A stretch of 15,435 nucleotides of DNA, taken from the NCBI GenBank assembly GCA_024690445.1, contig JAILPD010000005.1:1-15435 (forward strand). Direction: 5' to 3'. The notes beneath the pieces are model-generated. The model was given only the letters and a program-made list of their open reading frames with translations, had not been told where the DNA came from and did no database searches. The position numbers were made by a program, and so were the translations under genes. The first letter of the stretch is position 1. Every line of letters starts with the position of its first letter. This stretch comes from Acholeplasmatales bacterium (GTDB lineage Bacteria > Bacillota_I > Bacilli_A > Acholeplasmatales > Anaeroplasmataceae). Of the stretch, positions 1 through 6,739 are shown piece by piece.

Positions 1-33
1 CGTTTTTCTTTGTTTAAACAAGATGTTTTTTTA

Positions 34-61
34 TTTACTATTATAAAAATTGTGATATAAT
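34..61 (+). promoter_or_regulatory. Sigma-A-type promoter of tig
   Basis: An extended -10 element TGATATAAT (TATAAT at 56-61, TG at 53-54) is preceded at 16 bp by a weak -35 hexamer TTTACT (34-39, 4 of 6 matches). Transcription would start near position 68, giving tig a leader of about 100 nt. The leader contains an all-A/T inverted repeat (77-85 with 110-118) and four TTTAG motifs (from 83, 92, 100 and 118). The assignment rests on sequence match only. Confidence 0.65.
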
Positions 62-120
62 TAAATAGGTTTTTTTATATATTTTAGGAATTTTAGAGAT
101 TTAGATATAAAAATATATTT

Positions 121-166
121 AGGAGGAGCAGACTATTCCAAGATAATCTCGGTCTGAATATGTATT
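121..166 (+). promoter_or_regulatory. tig translation leader: distant SD plus hairpin
   Basis: The only strong Shine-Dalgarno, AGGAGG (121-126), ends 40 nt before the ATG of tig at 167, far beyond normal spacing. In between, CAGACT (129-134) can pair with GGTCTG (151-156) as a 6-bp stem including one G-U pair. Folding it away brings the SD to about 12 nt from the ATG. An out-of-frame ATG at 160 opens a 5-codon peptide (MYYGS, stop at 175-177) overlapping the tig start. The codons upstream of 167 in the tig frame reach a TGA at 155, so the protein cannot begin much earlier without a non-standard start. Confidence 0.5.
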
Positions 167-1414
167 ATGGTAGTTGAAAAGTTAGAACATAGTAGAACAA
201 AATTAACATTTGATGTAACACCTGAAGAATTTGAAAAGGCATTAGATAAAGCATTTGTTGAGGAAAATTCTAAGGTTAATATTCATGGTTTTAGAAAGGG
301 TAAGGCACCAAGAGCAGTATTCGAAAAGATGTATGGTGTTGAATCATTATATGCAACTGCAATCGATGTAATCTTAAATGATAAGATTCAAGAGGCAGTT
401 AAGGATGAAAACTTAGTTAAGGATTTCATTGGTCAATTTGAACCATTATTAGAAGATAAGGTAGAAAGAAACACTAACTTCAAAGTTTCTTTAGTTATCG
501 ATACATATCCAGAAGTTAAGTTAGGTGACTATAAGGGTATTGAAGTTGCTAAGAAGAACTTAGAAGTATCTGATGATGATGTTGAAAAGGCTGTTAAGTC
601 TATGGCTGCTAAGGATGCAACTATGGAAGCTAAGGCTGAACAAGTTATTGCTAAGAATGACTTTGCTACATTTGATTTCGTTGGTACAGTTGATGGTGTT
701 GAATTCCCAGGTGGTAAGGCTGAGAATTATGAACTTCAAATCGGTTCTGGTCAATTCATTCCAGGCTTTGAAGATCAAATGATTGGTATGAAGGCTGAAG
801 AAGTTAAGAATATCAATGTTACATTCCCAGAAAATTATGGTGAAGCTTCATTAGCTGGTAAGGCTGCAGTATTTAAGGTTACTGTTCATGAAATTAAGGA
901 ACAAAAGTTACCTGAATTCACTGATGAGTATGTTAAGTCTTTAAATAAGGACGTAAATAACTACGATGAATTAAAGGCTGCTAAGCGTAAGGAATTAGAA
1001 GATGCTAAGGCTATTTCTGAAAAGGATAGACAAACAAATGATTTAATTAATAAGGTTATTGATAACGCAACAGTTGATATGCCTGCAACATTAGTTAACT
1101 CTAGATATAATGCTATTAAGGCTCAATATGAAAACCAAGCTAAGATGTACAATATTCCATTTGAAACATTTATTAATATCATGGGTTCAACAATGGAACA
1201 ATTCGAAGACATCACTAAGAAGCAAGCTGAAAGACAAGCTTTATTCGATGTTGTAGCTGGTGCTATTGTTGAAGCTGAAAAGCTAGTTCCTACAAAGGAA
1301 GAAGTAGACGCTAAGGCTGGCGATGATAAGAAGGCAAATAGAGTTCAAATTATGAATGAATTAACTTATCAGAAGCTTGTTGACTTCTTATTAGCTAATG
1401 CAAAAGAAATCTAA
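167..1414 (+). CDS. tig: Trigger factor (ribosome-associated chaperone and peptidyl-prolyl isomerase)
   Basis: Trigger factor binds the ribosome next to the exit tunnel and shields nascent chains in the cytoplasm. The 415-residue product has the family's three parts: an N-terminal ribosome-binding domain with the signature loop GFRKGKAP (residues 41-48), an FKBP-type PPIase domain at about 163-243 (the FVGTVDG and GFEDQMIG segments are typical), and a long helical SurA-like C-terminal chaperone domain from about 250 to the end. Length is close to the usual ~430. ATG 167 is chosen because MVVEKLEH aligns with family N-termini and an in-frame TGA at 155-157 closes the frame upstream, although the SD is unusually far away. 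The gene has its own promoter and terminator. Its neighbour lon is also a proteostasis gene, but the clpX often found between them is absent. Identification is firm. Confidence 0.97.
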   Translation: MVVEKLEHSRTKLTFDVTPEEFEKALDKAFVEENSKVNIHGFRKGKAPRAVFEKMYGVESLYATAIDVILNDKIQEAVKDENLVKDFIGQFEPLLEDKVERNTNFKVSLVIDTYPEVKLGDYKGIEVAKKNLEVSDDDVEKAVKSMAAKDATMEAKAEQVIAKNDFATFDFVGTVDGVEFPGGKAENYELQIGSGQFIPGFEDQMIGMKAEEVKNINVTFPENYGEASLAGKAAVFKVTVHEIKEQKLPEFTDEYVKSLNKDVNNYDELKAAKRKELEDAKAISEKDRQTNDLINKVIDNATVDMPATLVNSRYNAIKAQYENQAKMYNIPFETFINIMGSTMEQFEDITKKQAERQALFDVVAGAIVEAEKLVPTKEEVDAKAGDDKKANRVQIMNELTYQKLVDFLLANAKEI

Positions 1415-1422
1415 AACATATT

Positions 1423-1453
1423 AGACTGGGTTAAAAAACCTGGTCTTTTTTTT
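1423..1453 (+). terminator. Rho-independent terminator of tig
   Basis: A 10-bp stem (1423-1432 with 1437-1446, two G-U pairs) closes a four-A loop and runs straight into a T-run at 1446-1453. It begins 9 nt after the tig stop codon and separates tig from lon. Confidence 0.9.
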
Positions 1454-1500
1454 GATAATAGTCTAATAATAGGTGATAAAATAAAGTATTTTACAAAAAA

Positions 1501-1527
1501 TTAGCAATCTACTTGCAAAAGTGCTAA
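1501..1527 (+). promoter_or_regulatory. CIRCE operator (HrcA binding site) of lon
   Basis: TTAGCAATC (1501-1509), a 9-nt spacer (1510-1518) and AAGTGCTAA (1519-1527) reproduce the CIRCE layout, whose consensus is TTAGCACTC-N9-GAGTGCTAA. Each arm matches at 8 of 9 positions and the spacer length is exact. CIRCE is bound by the heat-shock repressor HrcA. The element overlaps the likely lon promoter, with the putative -35 falling inside the spacer, so bound HrcA would block RNA polymerase. A hrcA gene is not in this window. Confidence is high because both arms and the spacing agree. Confidence 0.9.
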
Positions 1528-1547
1528 AAATAAGATATTATTATAAT
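1513..1547 (+). promoter_or_regulatory. lon promoter, overlapping CIRCE
   Basis: The best pair is TTGCAA (1513-1518) with TATTAT (1536-1541) at 17 bp, which starts the transcript near 1548. A perfect TATAAT at 1542-1547 could serve as an alternative -10 but lacks a good -35. A further extended -10, TGATAAAAT (1474-1482), lies upstream of CIRCE and might give a second, longer transcript. All are sequence matches only. Confidence 0.6.
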
Positions 1548-1548
1548 A

Positions 1549-1576
1549 CCAGTTTGTAAAACTGGAGAATGGGAGG
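1549..1576 (+). promoter_or_regulatory. 5'-terminal hairpin and SD of lon
   Basis: CCAGTTT (1549-1555) and AAACTGG (1559-1565) form a perfect 7-bp stem with loop GTA, at or within a few nucleotides of the predicted transcript start. Such 5'-terminal hairpins are known to protect mRNAs from 5'-end decay; that role here is inferred. The SD GGGAGG (1571-1576) follows at once and sits 7 nt before ATG 1584. This decides the lon start: the ATG at 1569 overlaps the SD itself. Confidence 0.65.
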
Positions 1577-1583
1577 TACGATT

Positions 1584-3902
1584 ATGGAAGAAAATACAAA
1601 GATTGTCTTGCCTGCAATTGCCGTTCGCGGTATCGTTCCATTACCTGGTAATGAGTTTAAAATTGAGGTAGGCCGTTCAAATTCAGTTCAAGCATTAGAC
1701 GCTGCTGAAAAAATGTATGGCGGAAATATCGTTCTATTAATCCAAAAGGATGCTAACGCAAAAGATGTTAATCCTGAGGATATAGAAGAAATAGGTGTGT
1801 TAGCTAAGGTTACACTTAAGTTAAAATTACCTAGCAATAATTATCGTGTTAAATTTAAGATTACAAACAGAGTTAAGGTATTAGAGTATACATCTGTTGA
1901 TCCATATTTTGTTGTTAACTATGATAAGATTTATTCAATTCTACAAAATGATGACATCGAAAGAGCATTAATTAAGAATGTAGAAGTTGAAGTTTCAAAG
2001 AATGCTCAAAACTTATTAACTAATCCAGAAGAAATTGCTAGATTAATTTCTGCTGGCACAAATGCTGATGTATTAACTGATGTAATTGCATATCAATTAC
2101 GCCTAAATACTAATGTTTCTAAATATAGATATTTAGCAGAATTAAATGTATCTAGAAGATTAGAAATGATTTTAGAAGACATCGAGCATGAGAAGCAAAT
2201 TGTTGCTATTGAAGAAAAGATTAATAAGGATGTAAAGAAGTCGATTGATGATTCTCAAAAGGAATATTACCTAAGAGAAAAGATGAGAGCTATCCAAAAT
2301 GAATTAGGTGATAAGGCTCGCCAAGAAGAGGATGTTGAAAAACTAAGAAAGGCATTAGAAGATGCTAAGCTTCCTGAAAATGTCTATAAGAAGGCTATGG
2401 ATGAGCTTCAAAAGTATGCTCAAACATCTAATCAAATGGCTGAATCTGGTGTAATTAGAAATTATCTAGATTGGATTGTATCTTTACCTTGGTATAAGCA
2501 GTCTGAGGATAATAATGACTTAAAGGCTGTTGAAGAAAAATTAAATTCTACTCACTTTGGCTTGACAAAGGTTAAGGATAGAATTATTGAATATCTAGCA
2601 GTTAAGATTATGACTGGTAAGAATCCATCAACAGTTATCTGCTTTGCTGGTCCTCCAGGAGTAGGTAAAACATCACTTGCTAAGAGTATCGCAGATGCCT
2701 TAGGAAGAAAGTTTGTTAAGCAATCTTTAGGTGGTGTAAGAGATGAATCTGAAATTAGAGGTCATAGACGTACTTATATTGGTGCGTTACCTGGTCGTAT
2801 TTTAAAGGGTATGAAGGATGCTGGTACTGTTAACCCTGTATTCTTACTTGATGAAATTGATAAGATGACTGCTGATTATAGAGGAGATCCAGCTGCCGCT
2901 ATGCTTGAGGTATTAGATCCTGAACAAAATAAGTATTTCTCTGATAACTATTTAGAGGAACCTTATGATTTATCTCAAGTAATGTTTATTACAACTGCTA
3001 ATGATATTTCTAATATTCCTGGACCATTAAGAGATCGTATGGAAATTATTGAATTATCAAGCTATACTGAAATCGAAAAGTTCAATATTGGTAAGGATTA
3101 TCTATATCAAAGAAATCTTGAAGAGCACGGTTTAAATAAGGATCAATTAAAGATTACTGATGATGCATATTATGAAACTATTCGTTCATACACTAGAGAA
3201 TCTGGTGTTCGTGAATTAAATAGAATGATAGCTACAATGTGTAGAAAGGCTGTAAGAAAGATTTTAGTTGAAAAGGCTGAAAGCGTTGAAGTAAATAAAG
3301 ATAATATTCAAGATTATCTTGGTAAGATTAGATTCACTGGAAATCAAAATAGAGGAAAAGACCAAATCGGTGTAGTAACTGGTCTTGCTTGGACAATGTT
3401 TGGTGGAGATACATTAGATATCGAAGTTACAACATATCCTGGTAAGGGTGGATTATTATTAACTGGTAAGCTTGGTGATGTTATGAAGGAATCAGCTCAA
3501 GCCGCATTCTCATATGTAAAATCACATGCTTCTGAATATGGTATTGATGAAAAAATATTCCAAGAAAAGGATATTCATATCCATGTACCAGAAGGAGCAA
3601 CTCCTAAGGATGGTCCATCTGCCGGTGTTACATTAACAACTGCTTTAGTATCTTGCTTATCTGGTAAGCCTGTAAGCTGTCATATTGGTATGACAGGTGA
3701 AATCACATTACGTGGTTCTGTATTACCAATTGGTGGTTTAAGAGAAAAATCTATAGCTGCAGCTAGAAATGGATTAACTAAGATTTTCATTCCACAAGAA
3801 AATGAAAGAGATATCGAAGATATTCCAGAAGAAGTAAGAAAAGTGTTAGAGATTCAACCTGTATCTCATATATCTGAAATACTAAATACACTATTTAAGT
3901 AA
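1584..3902 (+). CDS. lon: ATP-dependent protease La (Lon)
   Basis: Lon is a cytoplasmic AAA+ serine protease that unfolds and degrades damaged and regulatory proteins. The 772-residue product matches the family's usual ~775. The N-terminal substrate-binding domain (IVLPAIAVRGIVPLPG onward) is followed by a helical linker and the ATPase module, with Walker A GPPGVGKT at residues 356-363 and Walker B LLDE ending at D423-E424. The C-terminal protease domain carries catalytic Ser679 in PKDGPSAG and Lys722 in GLREKS, the family's Ser-Lys dyad. ATG 1584 is preferred over the in-frame ATG at 1569, which lies inside the SD region. The gene is monocistronic, with its own terminator, and a CIRCE operator on its promoter predicts heat-shock induction through HrcA. 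Nothing appears missing or truncated. Confidence 0.97.
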   Translation: MEENTKIVLPAIAVRGIVPLPGNEFKIEVGRSNSVQALDAAEKMYGGNIVLLIQKDANAKDVNPEDIEEIGVLAKVTLKLKLPSNNYRVKFKITNRVKVLEYTSVDPYFVVNYDKIYSILQNDDIERALIKNVEVEVSKNAQNLLTNPEEIARLISAGTNADVLTDVIAYQLRLNTNVSKYRYLAELNVSRRLEMILEDIEHEKQIVAIEEKINKDVKKSIDDSQKEYYLREKMRAIQNELGDKARQEEDVEKLRKALEDAKLPENVYKKAMDELQKYAQTSNQMAESGVIRNYLDWIVSLPWYKQSEDNNDLKAVEEKLNSTHFGLTKVKDRIIEYLAVKIMTGKNPSTVICFAGPPGVGKTSLAKSIADALGRKFVKQSLGGVRDESEIRGHRRTYIGALPGRILKGMKDAGTVNPVFLLDEIDKMTADYRGDPAAAMLEVLDPEQNKYFSDNYLEEPYDLSQVMFITTANDISNIPGPLRDRMEIIELSSYTEIEKFNIGKDYLYQRNLEEHGLNKDQLKITDDAYYETIRSYTRESGVRELNRMIATMCRKAVRKILVEKAESVEVNKDNIQDYLGKIRFTGNQNRGKDQIGVVTGLAWTMFGGDTLDIEVTTYPGKGGLLLTGKLGDVMKESAQAAFSYVKSHASEYGIDEKIFQEKDIHIHVPEGATPKDGPSAGVTLTTALVSCLSGKPVSCHIGMTGEITLRGSVLPIGGLREKSIAAARNGLTKIFIPQENERDIEDIPEEVRKVLEIQPVSHISEILNTLFK

Positions 3903-3929
3903 AATTGGAGCATAGCCTCCAATTTTTTC
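3901..3929 (+). terminator. Rho-independent terminator of lon
   Basis: A 10-bp perfect stem, AAAATTGGAG (3901-3910) with CTCCAATTTT (3917-3926), encloses a 6-nt loop and is followed by more T's. It overlaps the lon stop codon. Because of its A-rich left arm it may also work on the other strand. Confidence 0.9.
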
Positions 3930-3938
3930 TTTCCATTA

Positions 3939-3967
3939 TTGAACATTATAAATAAAATTTATATAAT
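3939..3967 (+). promoter_or_regulatory. Promoter of the lysR-rluA-phoH operon
   Basis: TTGAAC (3939-3944), exactly 17 bp, then TATAAT (3962-3967). The transcript would start near 3974. This argues against the TTG start at 3986 and the ATG at 3992, whose SD would sit at the extreme 5' end, and supports ATG 4010. Confidence 0.75.
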
Positions 3968-4009
3968 ATAGTAAAGTGATAGATTTTGTTTATGAGAGAA
4001 GTGATAATT

Positions 4010-4885
4010 ATGATGGATGCAAAATTAGAAACCTTAATCACTTTAATTGACGAAAAGAATTTTACAAATACAGCTAAAAAGCTTTTTATTACTCAACCTG
4101 CTGTAACACATCATATTAAGTCAATTGAAAAGGAATATAATATTACATTATTTGCAAATCCAAAAACATTTGAATTAACTAAGCAAGGACAGGTATTACT
4201 TGAATATGCAAAAGCCTCAAAGTTAAGCTATGAATTATTAATGAATACTTTGGCTAAACAAGCGTCTTTAACAGCGTCTGTAGGAATTACACCTATGGCT
4301 GTTCAATGCGCAAGACAAAGGGTTATTTCTAATTTAAATAAGGGTAAGGTATCATTTAATTTATTTTGTTTTCCTTATGAGCAAATCTTAAAGAGCTTAT
4401 CATCAGGTGATTTAGATTTTGCAATAGTTGATAATAGCTTTGATTCAACTAAATATGAAAATAAATTCTTATTCGCAGAAAGAATTATTCTAGTATGTAA
4501 TCCTGAAGGTCAATATAAAGGTATTACTAAAATTACAAGAGATCAACTATCATCTGCTATTATTGTTTTACCAGATGATAAGTGTGGACTTTATAATCAG
4601 GTTAAAACGACAATGAAACTTAAAAATATTAAGCTTAAGAATGGCTTTACATTAACAGCCAATAATTTAGACTTAACAAGAGCCTTAATCGACCAAAATG
4701 ACGCGGTTGCATTTGTATATGAGAATTCTGTAGAAGGATTAATAGAAAGTGGTAAATTAAAGAAATTAGATATTACTAATTTCTCACCAACCCAGAATTT
4801 CTATCTTCTATATAATAGATTGTTATCATTTGATGAGAGATTTTTACAATTCTTAGATTTATTAAAGAATTCAGGTATTCAGTAA
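4010..4885 (+). CDS. LysR-family transcriptional regulator
   Basis: This is a DNA-binding regulator of 291 residues, the usual LysR length. The N-terminal winged helix-turn-helix (residues about 1-60) contains the typical FTNTAKKLFITQPAVTHHI segment, whose ITQPAVTHHI part is the recognition helix. The remainder, about 90-290, has the two-lobed periplasmic-binding-like effector domain, with segments such as DLDFAIVD typical of its core. The start is set at ATG 4010 (a second ATG follows at once) because a purine-rich SD (AGAGAAG, about 3994-4000) is suitably placed and family proteins begin near this point; an ATG at 3992 cannot be excluded. The stop overlaps the next start by one base (TAATG), so translation is coupled. 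LysR regulators commonly act on their own or neighbouring promoters, but no target or ligand can be named from the sequence. Confidence 0.92.
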   Translation: MMDAKLETLITLIDEKNFTNTAKKLFITQPAVTHHIKSIEKEYNITLFANPKTFELTKQGQVLLEYAKASKLSYELLMNTLAKQASLTASVGITPMAVQCARQRVISNLNKGKVSFNLFCFPYEQILKSLSSGDLDFAIVDNSFDSTKYENKFLFAERIILVCNPEGQYKGITKITRDQLSSAIIVLPDDKCGLYNQVKTTMKLKNIKLKNGFTLTANNLDLTRALIDQNDAVAFVYENSVEGLIESGKLKKLDITNFSPTQNFYLLYNRLLSFDERFLQFLDLLKNSGIQ

Positions 4886-5520
4886 TGGTAGATATATTAT
4901 ATGAAGATAATCATATTATAGTGGCTGTTAAACCAAGAGGCATATTATCACAATCTGATGGTTCTGATAAGCCAGATATGTTAACTATTATTAAGGATTA
5001 TATAAAAGAAAAATATAACAAACCTGGTAATGTATATTTAGGATTATTACATCGCTTGGATATTAATACAAAAGGTGTAATGGTATTTGCTAAAACATCT
5101 AAAGCAGCAAGTAGAATATCAGAAGATATAAAGAAACATGATTTTGTTAAAAGATATTTAGCGACAGTAGAAGGAACTATTACTAATAAAGATTACATTT
5201 TACTAGAAAGTAAAATATCTAAGGATGAAAAGATAAGAAAGGCTTATATAGATAAAAAAGGTTTAGATGCTAAGCTAGAATATAAGGCTATTAAGAATTA
5301 TAAAATAGGAAATACTGAAGTAACTGATTTAGATATTATTCTTCATACAGGTAGATTTCATCAAATTAGATGCCAAATGTCATCCATTGGACATCCATTA
5401 TATGGTGATACAAAATATGGTAGTAAGAATAAAGTATCTGATGATGATTTTCCTCTTACAGCTTATTGCTTAGAATTTAAGCATCCAGTTTCTAAAGAAA
5501 TTATGAAATTTAAAATTTGA
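4885..5520 (+). CDS. RluA-family RNA pseudouridine synthase
   Basis: The protein converts uridine to pseudouridine in rRNA or tRNA; the exact target is unknown. The 211-residue product is just the catalytic domain. HRLD (56-59) provides the catalytic Asp59, followed by a variant NTKGVMVFAKTS where many relatives have TSG. The second signature TGRFHQIR (155-162) and HPLYGDTKYG (170-179) are typical of the RluA group. No N-terminal S4 RNA-binding domain is present, as in the short members of the family. The start ATG 4885 overlaps the lysR stop by one base, with a weak AGG 9 nt upstream inside lysR. The gene ends with TGA at 5518-5520, 11 nt before phoH. It is the middle gene of the operon. Confidence 0.93.
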   Translation: MVDILYEDNHIIVAVKPRGILSQSDGSDKPDMLTIIKDYIKEKYNKPGNVYLGLLHRLDINTKGVMVFAKTSKAASRISEDIKKHDFVKRYLATVEGTITNKDYILLESKISKDEKIRKAYIDKKGLDAKLEYKAIKNYKIGNTEVTDLDIILHTGRFHQIRCQMSSIGHPLYGDTKYGSKNKVSDDDFPLTAYCLEFKHPVSKEIMKFKI

Positions 5521-5531
5521 AAGTGAGATAT

Positions 5532-6488
5532 ATGAATTTAGACGTAATTTTAGATAATCAAGAAGATATAAAAAATATTATTGGTAGTCATAATATTAAT
5601 CTAAAAACTTTGGAACAATTATTTGATTGTTCAATAGATATTCATGGTGATACAATTATTACTGACTTAACGGATGAAGTAAAATTGAATAGATTAAATG
5701 AAATATTTGATTTATTATTACAAATGAGTCAGAAACATTTTAATGTTTCACCACGTGATATTTCATATGTTAATAATGTAATAGAAGAAGGAAAGGTAGA
5801 AAAGTATCTTGAATTCTTAACTAAAAGAAAAGCAATCTGTAGAACAAATCACGGAAAGCCAATCTTTGCTAAAACATTAAAGCAAGATGAATATGTTACT
5901 GCCCTAACTAATAAGGATCTAATATTCTCAATTGGAGCGGCAGGTACAGGTAAAACATATTTAGCTGTATGCTATGCAGTAAATGAGTTAAAAAATGGAA
6001 ATATCGAAAAGATTATTTTAACTAGACCTGCAGTAGAGGCAGGTGAGTCACTAGGATTCTTACCAGGTGATTTAAAAGAGAAGGTAGATCCATACTTAAG
6101 GCCTTTATATGATGCATTACATGATATGCTAGGTGTTGAACAGACTCAAGCATTAATTGATAAGCAAGTTATTGAAATTGCTCCATTAGCTTATATGAGA
6201 GGTAGAACACTAGAGAATGCATTTATCATTCTTGATGAGGCACAAAATGCTACAATCGATCAATTAAAGATGTTTTTAACTAGAATGGGTTTTAATTCTA
6301 AAATGGTTGTTACAGGAGATATATCTCAAATAGATTTACCAAATAGTAAGAAGTCTGGATTAAAAGTATCAGCAAATTTATTAAAAGATTTAGAAGAAGT
6401 AGAAGTAATTGTGTTTGATAAATATGATGTAGTTAGACATCCACTTGTAGGTAAGATAATTGAAAGATTTGAAAGCCTAGAAAATTAA
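5532..6488 (+). CDS. phoH: PhoH-like ATPase (KH-like domain plus P-loop)
   Basis: PhoH proteins are P-loop ATPases thought to act in RNA metabolism and ribosome biogenesis; their reaction is poorly defined. The 318-residue product matches Bacillus PhoH (~319). The N-terminal ~110 residues correspond to the KH-like region. Walker A GAAGTGKT is at 135-142, Walker B FIILDEAQ has its acidic pair at D235-E236, and VTGDISQIDLP follows as the sensor segment. ATG 5532 is chosen over a TTG at 5517 that overlaps the rluA stop, since MNLDVILDNQED resembles family N-termini and a GAAAGTGAG SD lies just upstream. It is the last gene of the operon. The usual Firmicutes partner ybeY does not follow; a terminator does. 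Confidence 0.95.
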   Translation: MNLDVILDNQEDIKNIIGSHNINLKTLEQLFDCSIDIHGDTIITDLTDEVKLNRLNEIFDLLLQMSQKHFNVSPRDISYVNNVIEEGKVEKYLEFLTKRKAICRTNHGKPIFAKTLKQDEYVTALTNKDLIFSIGAAGTGKTYLAVCYAVNELKNGNIEKIILTRPAVEAGESLGFLPGDLKEKVDPYLRPLYDALHDMLGVEQTQALIDKQVIEIAPLAYMRGRTLENAFIILDEAQNATIDQLKMFLTRMGFNSKMVVTGDISQIDLPNSKKSGLKVSANLLKDLEEVEVIVFDKYDVVRHPLVGKIIERFESLEN

Positions 6489-6490
6489 TG

Positions 6491-6516
6491 AAAACAGGAG
6501 AAATCCTGTTTTTTTT
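6491..6516 (+). terminator. Terminator of the lysR-rluA-phoH operon
   Basis: AAAACAGGA (6491-6499) and TCCTGTTTT (6504-6512) form a perfect 9-bp stem closed by a GAAA tetraloop, with T's continuing to 6516. It starts 3 nt after the phoH stop. Confidence 0.93.
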
Positions 6517-6523
6517 AATTAGT

Positions 6524-6538
6524 GCGCGTATTTGCGCG
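6524..6538. repeat. GC-rich paired motif GCGCG / GCGCG
   Basis: Two copies of GCGCG (6524-6528 and 6534-6538), each preceded by T, lie 10 bp apart, about one helical turn, in an otherwise very AT-rich gap. GCGC is self-complementary, so the pair can also form a small hairpin. It may be a protein-binding site; no partner is known. Confidence 0.4.
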
Positions 6539-6629
6539 ATAAAAACGTTTTCTCTAAACAATTTAACCAAAAAGGTAAAATGTGCAAAAATAGGGGGTAA
6601 TTTTGAGAAAATGAAAGCAAAAAAATTGA

Positions 6630-6667
6630 GAAAAGTGCCGTTTTTTGCGTAAAAACCGCAACTTTTC
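6630..6667. repeat. Imperfect 38-nt inverted repeat upstream of the membrane-protein promoter
   Basis: GAAAAGT (6630-6636) pairs with ACTTTTC (6661-6667). Inside, after a small mismatch, CG plus a T-run pairs with an A-run plus CG, around a TGCGT loop. It ends one base before the -35 of the next gene. It lacks a following T-run, so it is not an obvious terminator and looks more like an operator or cruciform. Confidence 0.5.
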
Positions 6668-6668
6668 C

Positions 6669-6697
6669 TTGAATTAGTATGAAAATAATACTAAAAT
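6669..6697 (+). promoter_or_regulatory. Promoter of the membrane protein, with a palindromic operator in its spacer
   Basis: TTGAAT (6669-6674), 17 bp, TAAAAT (6692-6697). A perfect inverted repeat, TTAGTAT (6674-6680) and ATACTAA (6688-6694) with a 7-nt spacer, spans almost exactly the region between the two promoter hexamers. That placement suits a repressor site. Transcription would start near 6704, and the SD AAAGGAG (6727-6733) stands 6 nt before the ATG. Confidence 0.6.
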
Positions 6698-6739
6698 GGT
6701 ATTGGATATTGGATTTTCAATATAGAAAAGGAGATTAAA

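Noticed and set aside
131..166. TGA read as Trp to extend trigger factor upstream (Mycoplasma code)
   Set aside because: Trp is encoded by TGG throughout, no long gene contains internal TGA, and rluA ends at TGA at normal family length.
560..782. Open frames on both strands inside tig
   Set aside because: They lie within the conserved FKBP region of trigger factor and lack recognisable protein character.
1569..1583. Earlier ATG for lon
   Set aside because: It overlaps the GGGAGG SD that is correctly spaced for ATG 1584, and Lon homologues begin at the latter.
5517..5531. TTG start for phoH overlapping the rluA stop
   Set aside because: ATG 5532 fits the family N-terminus and SD better.
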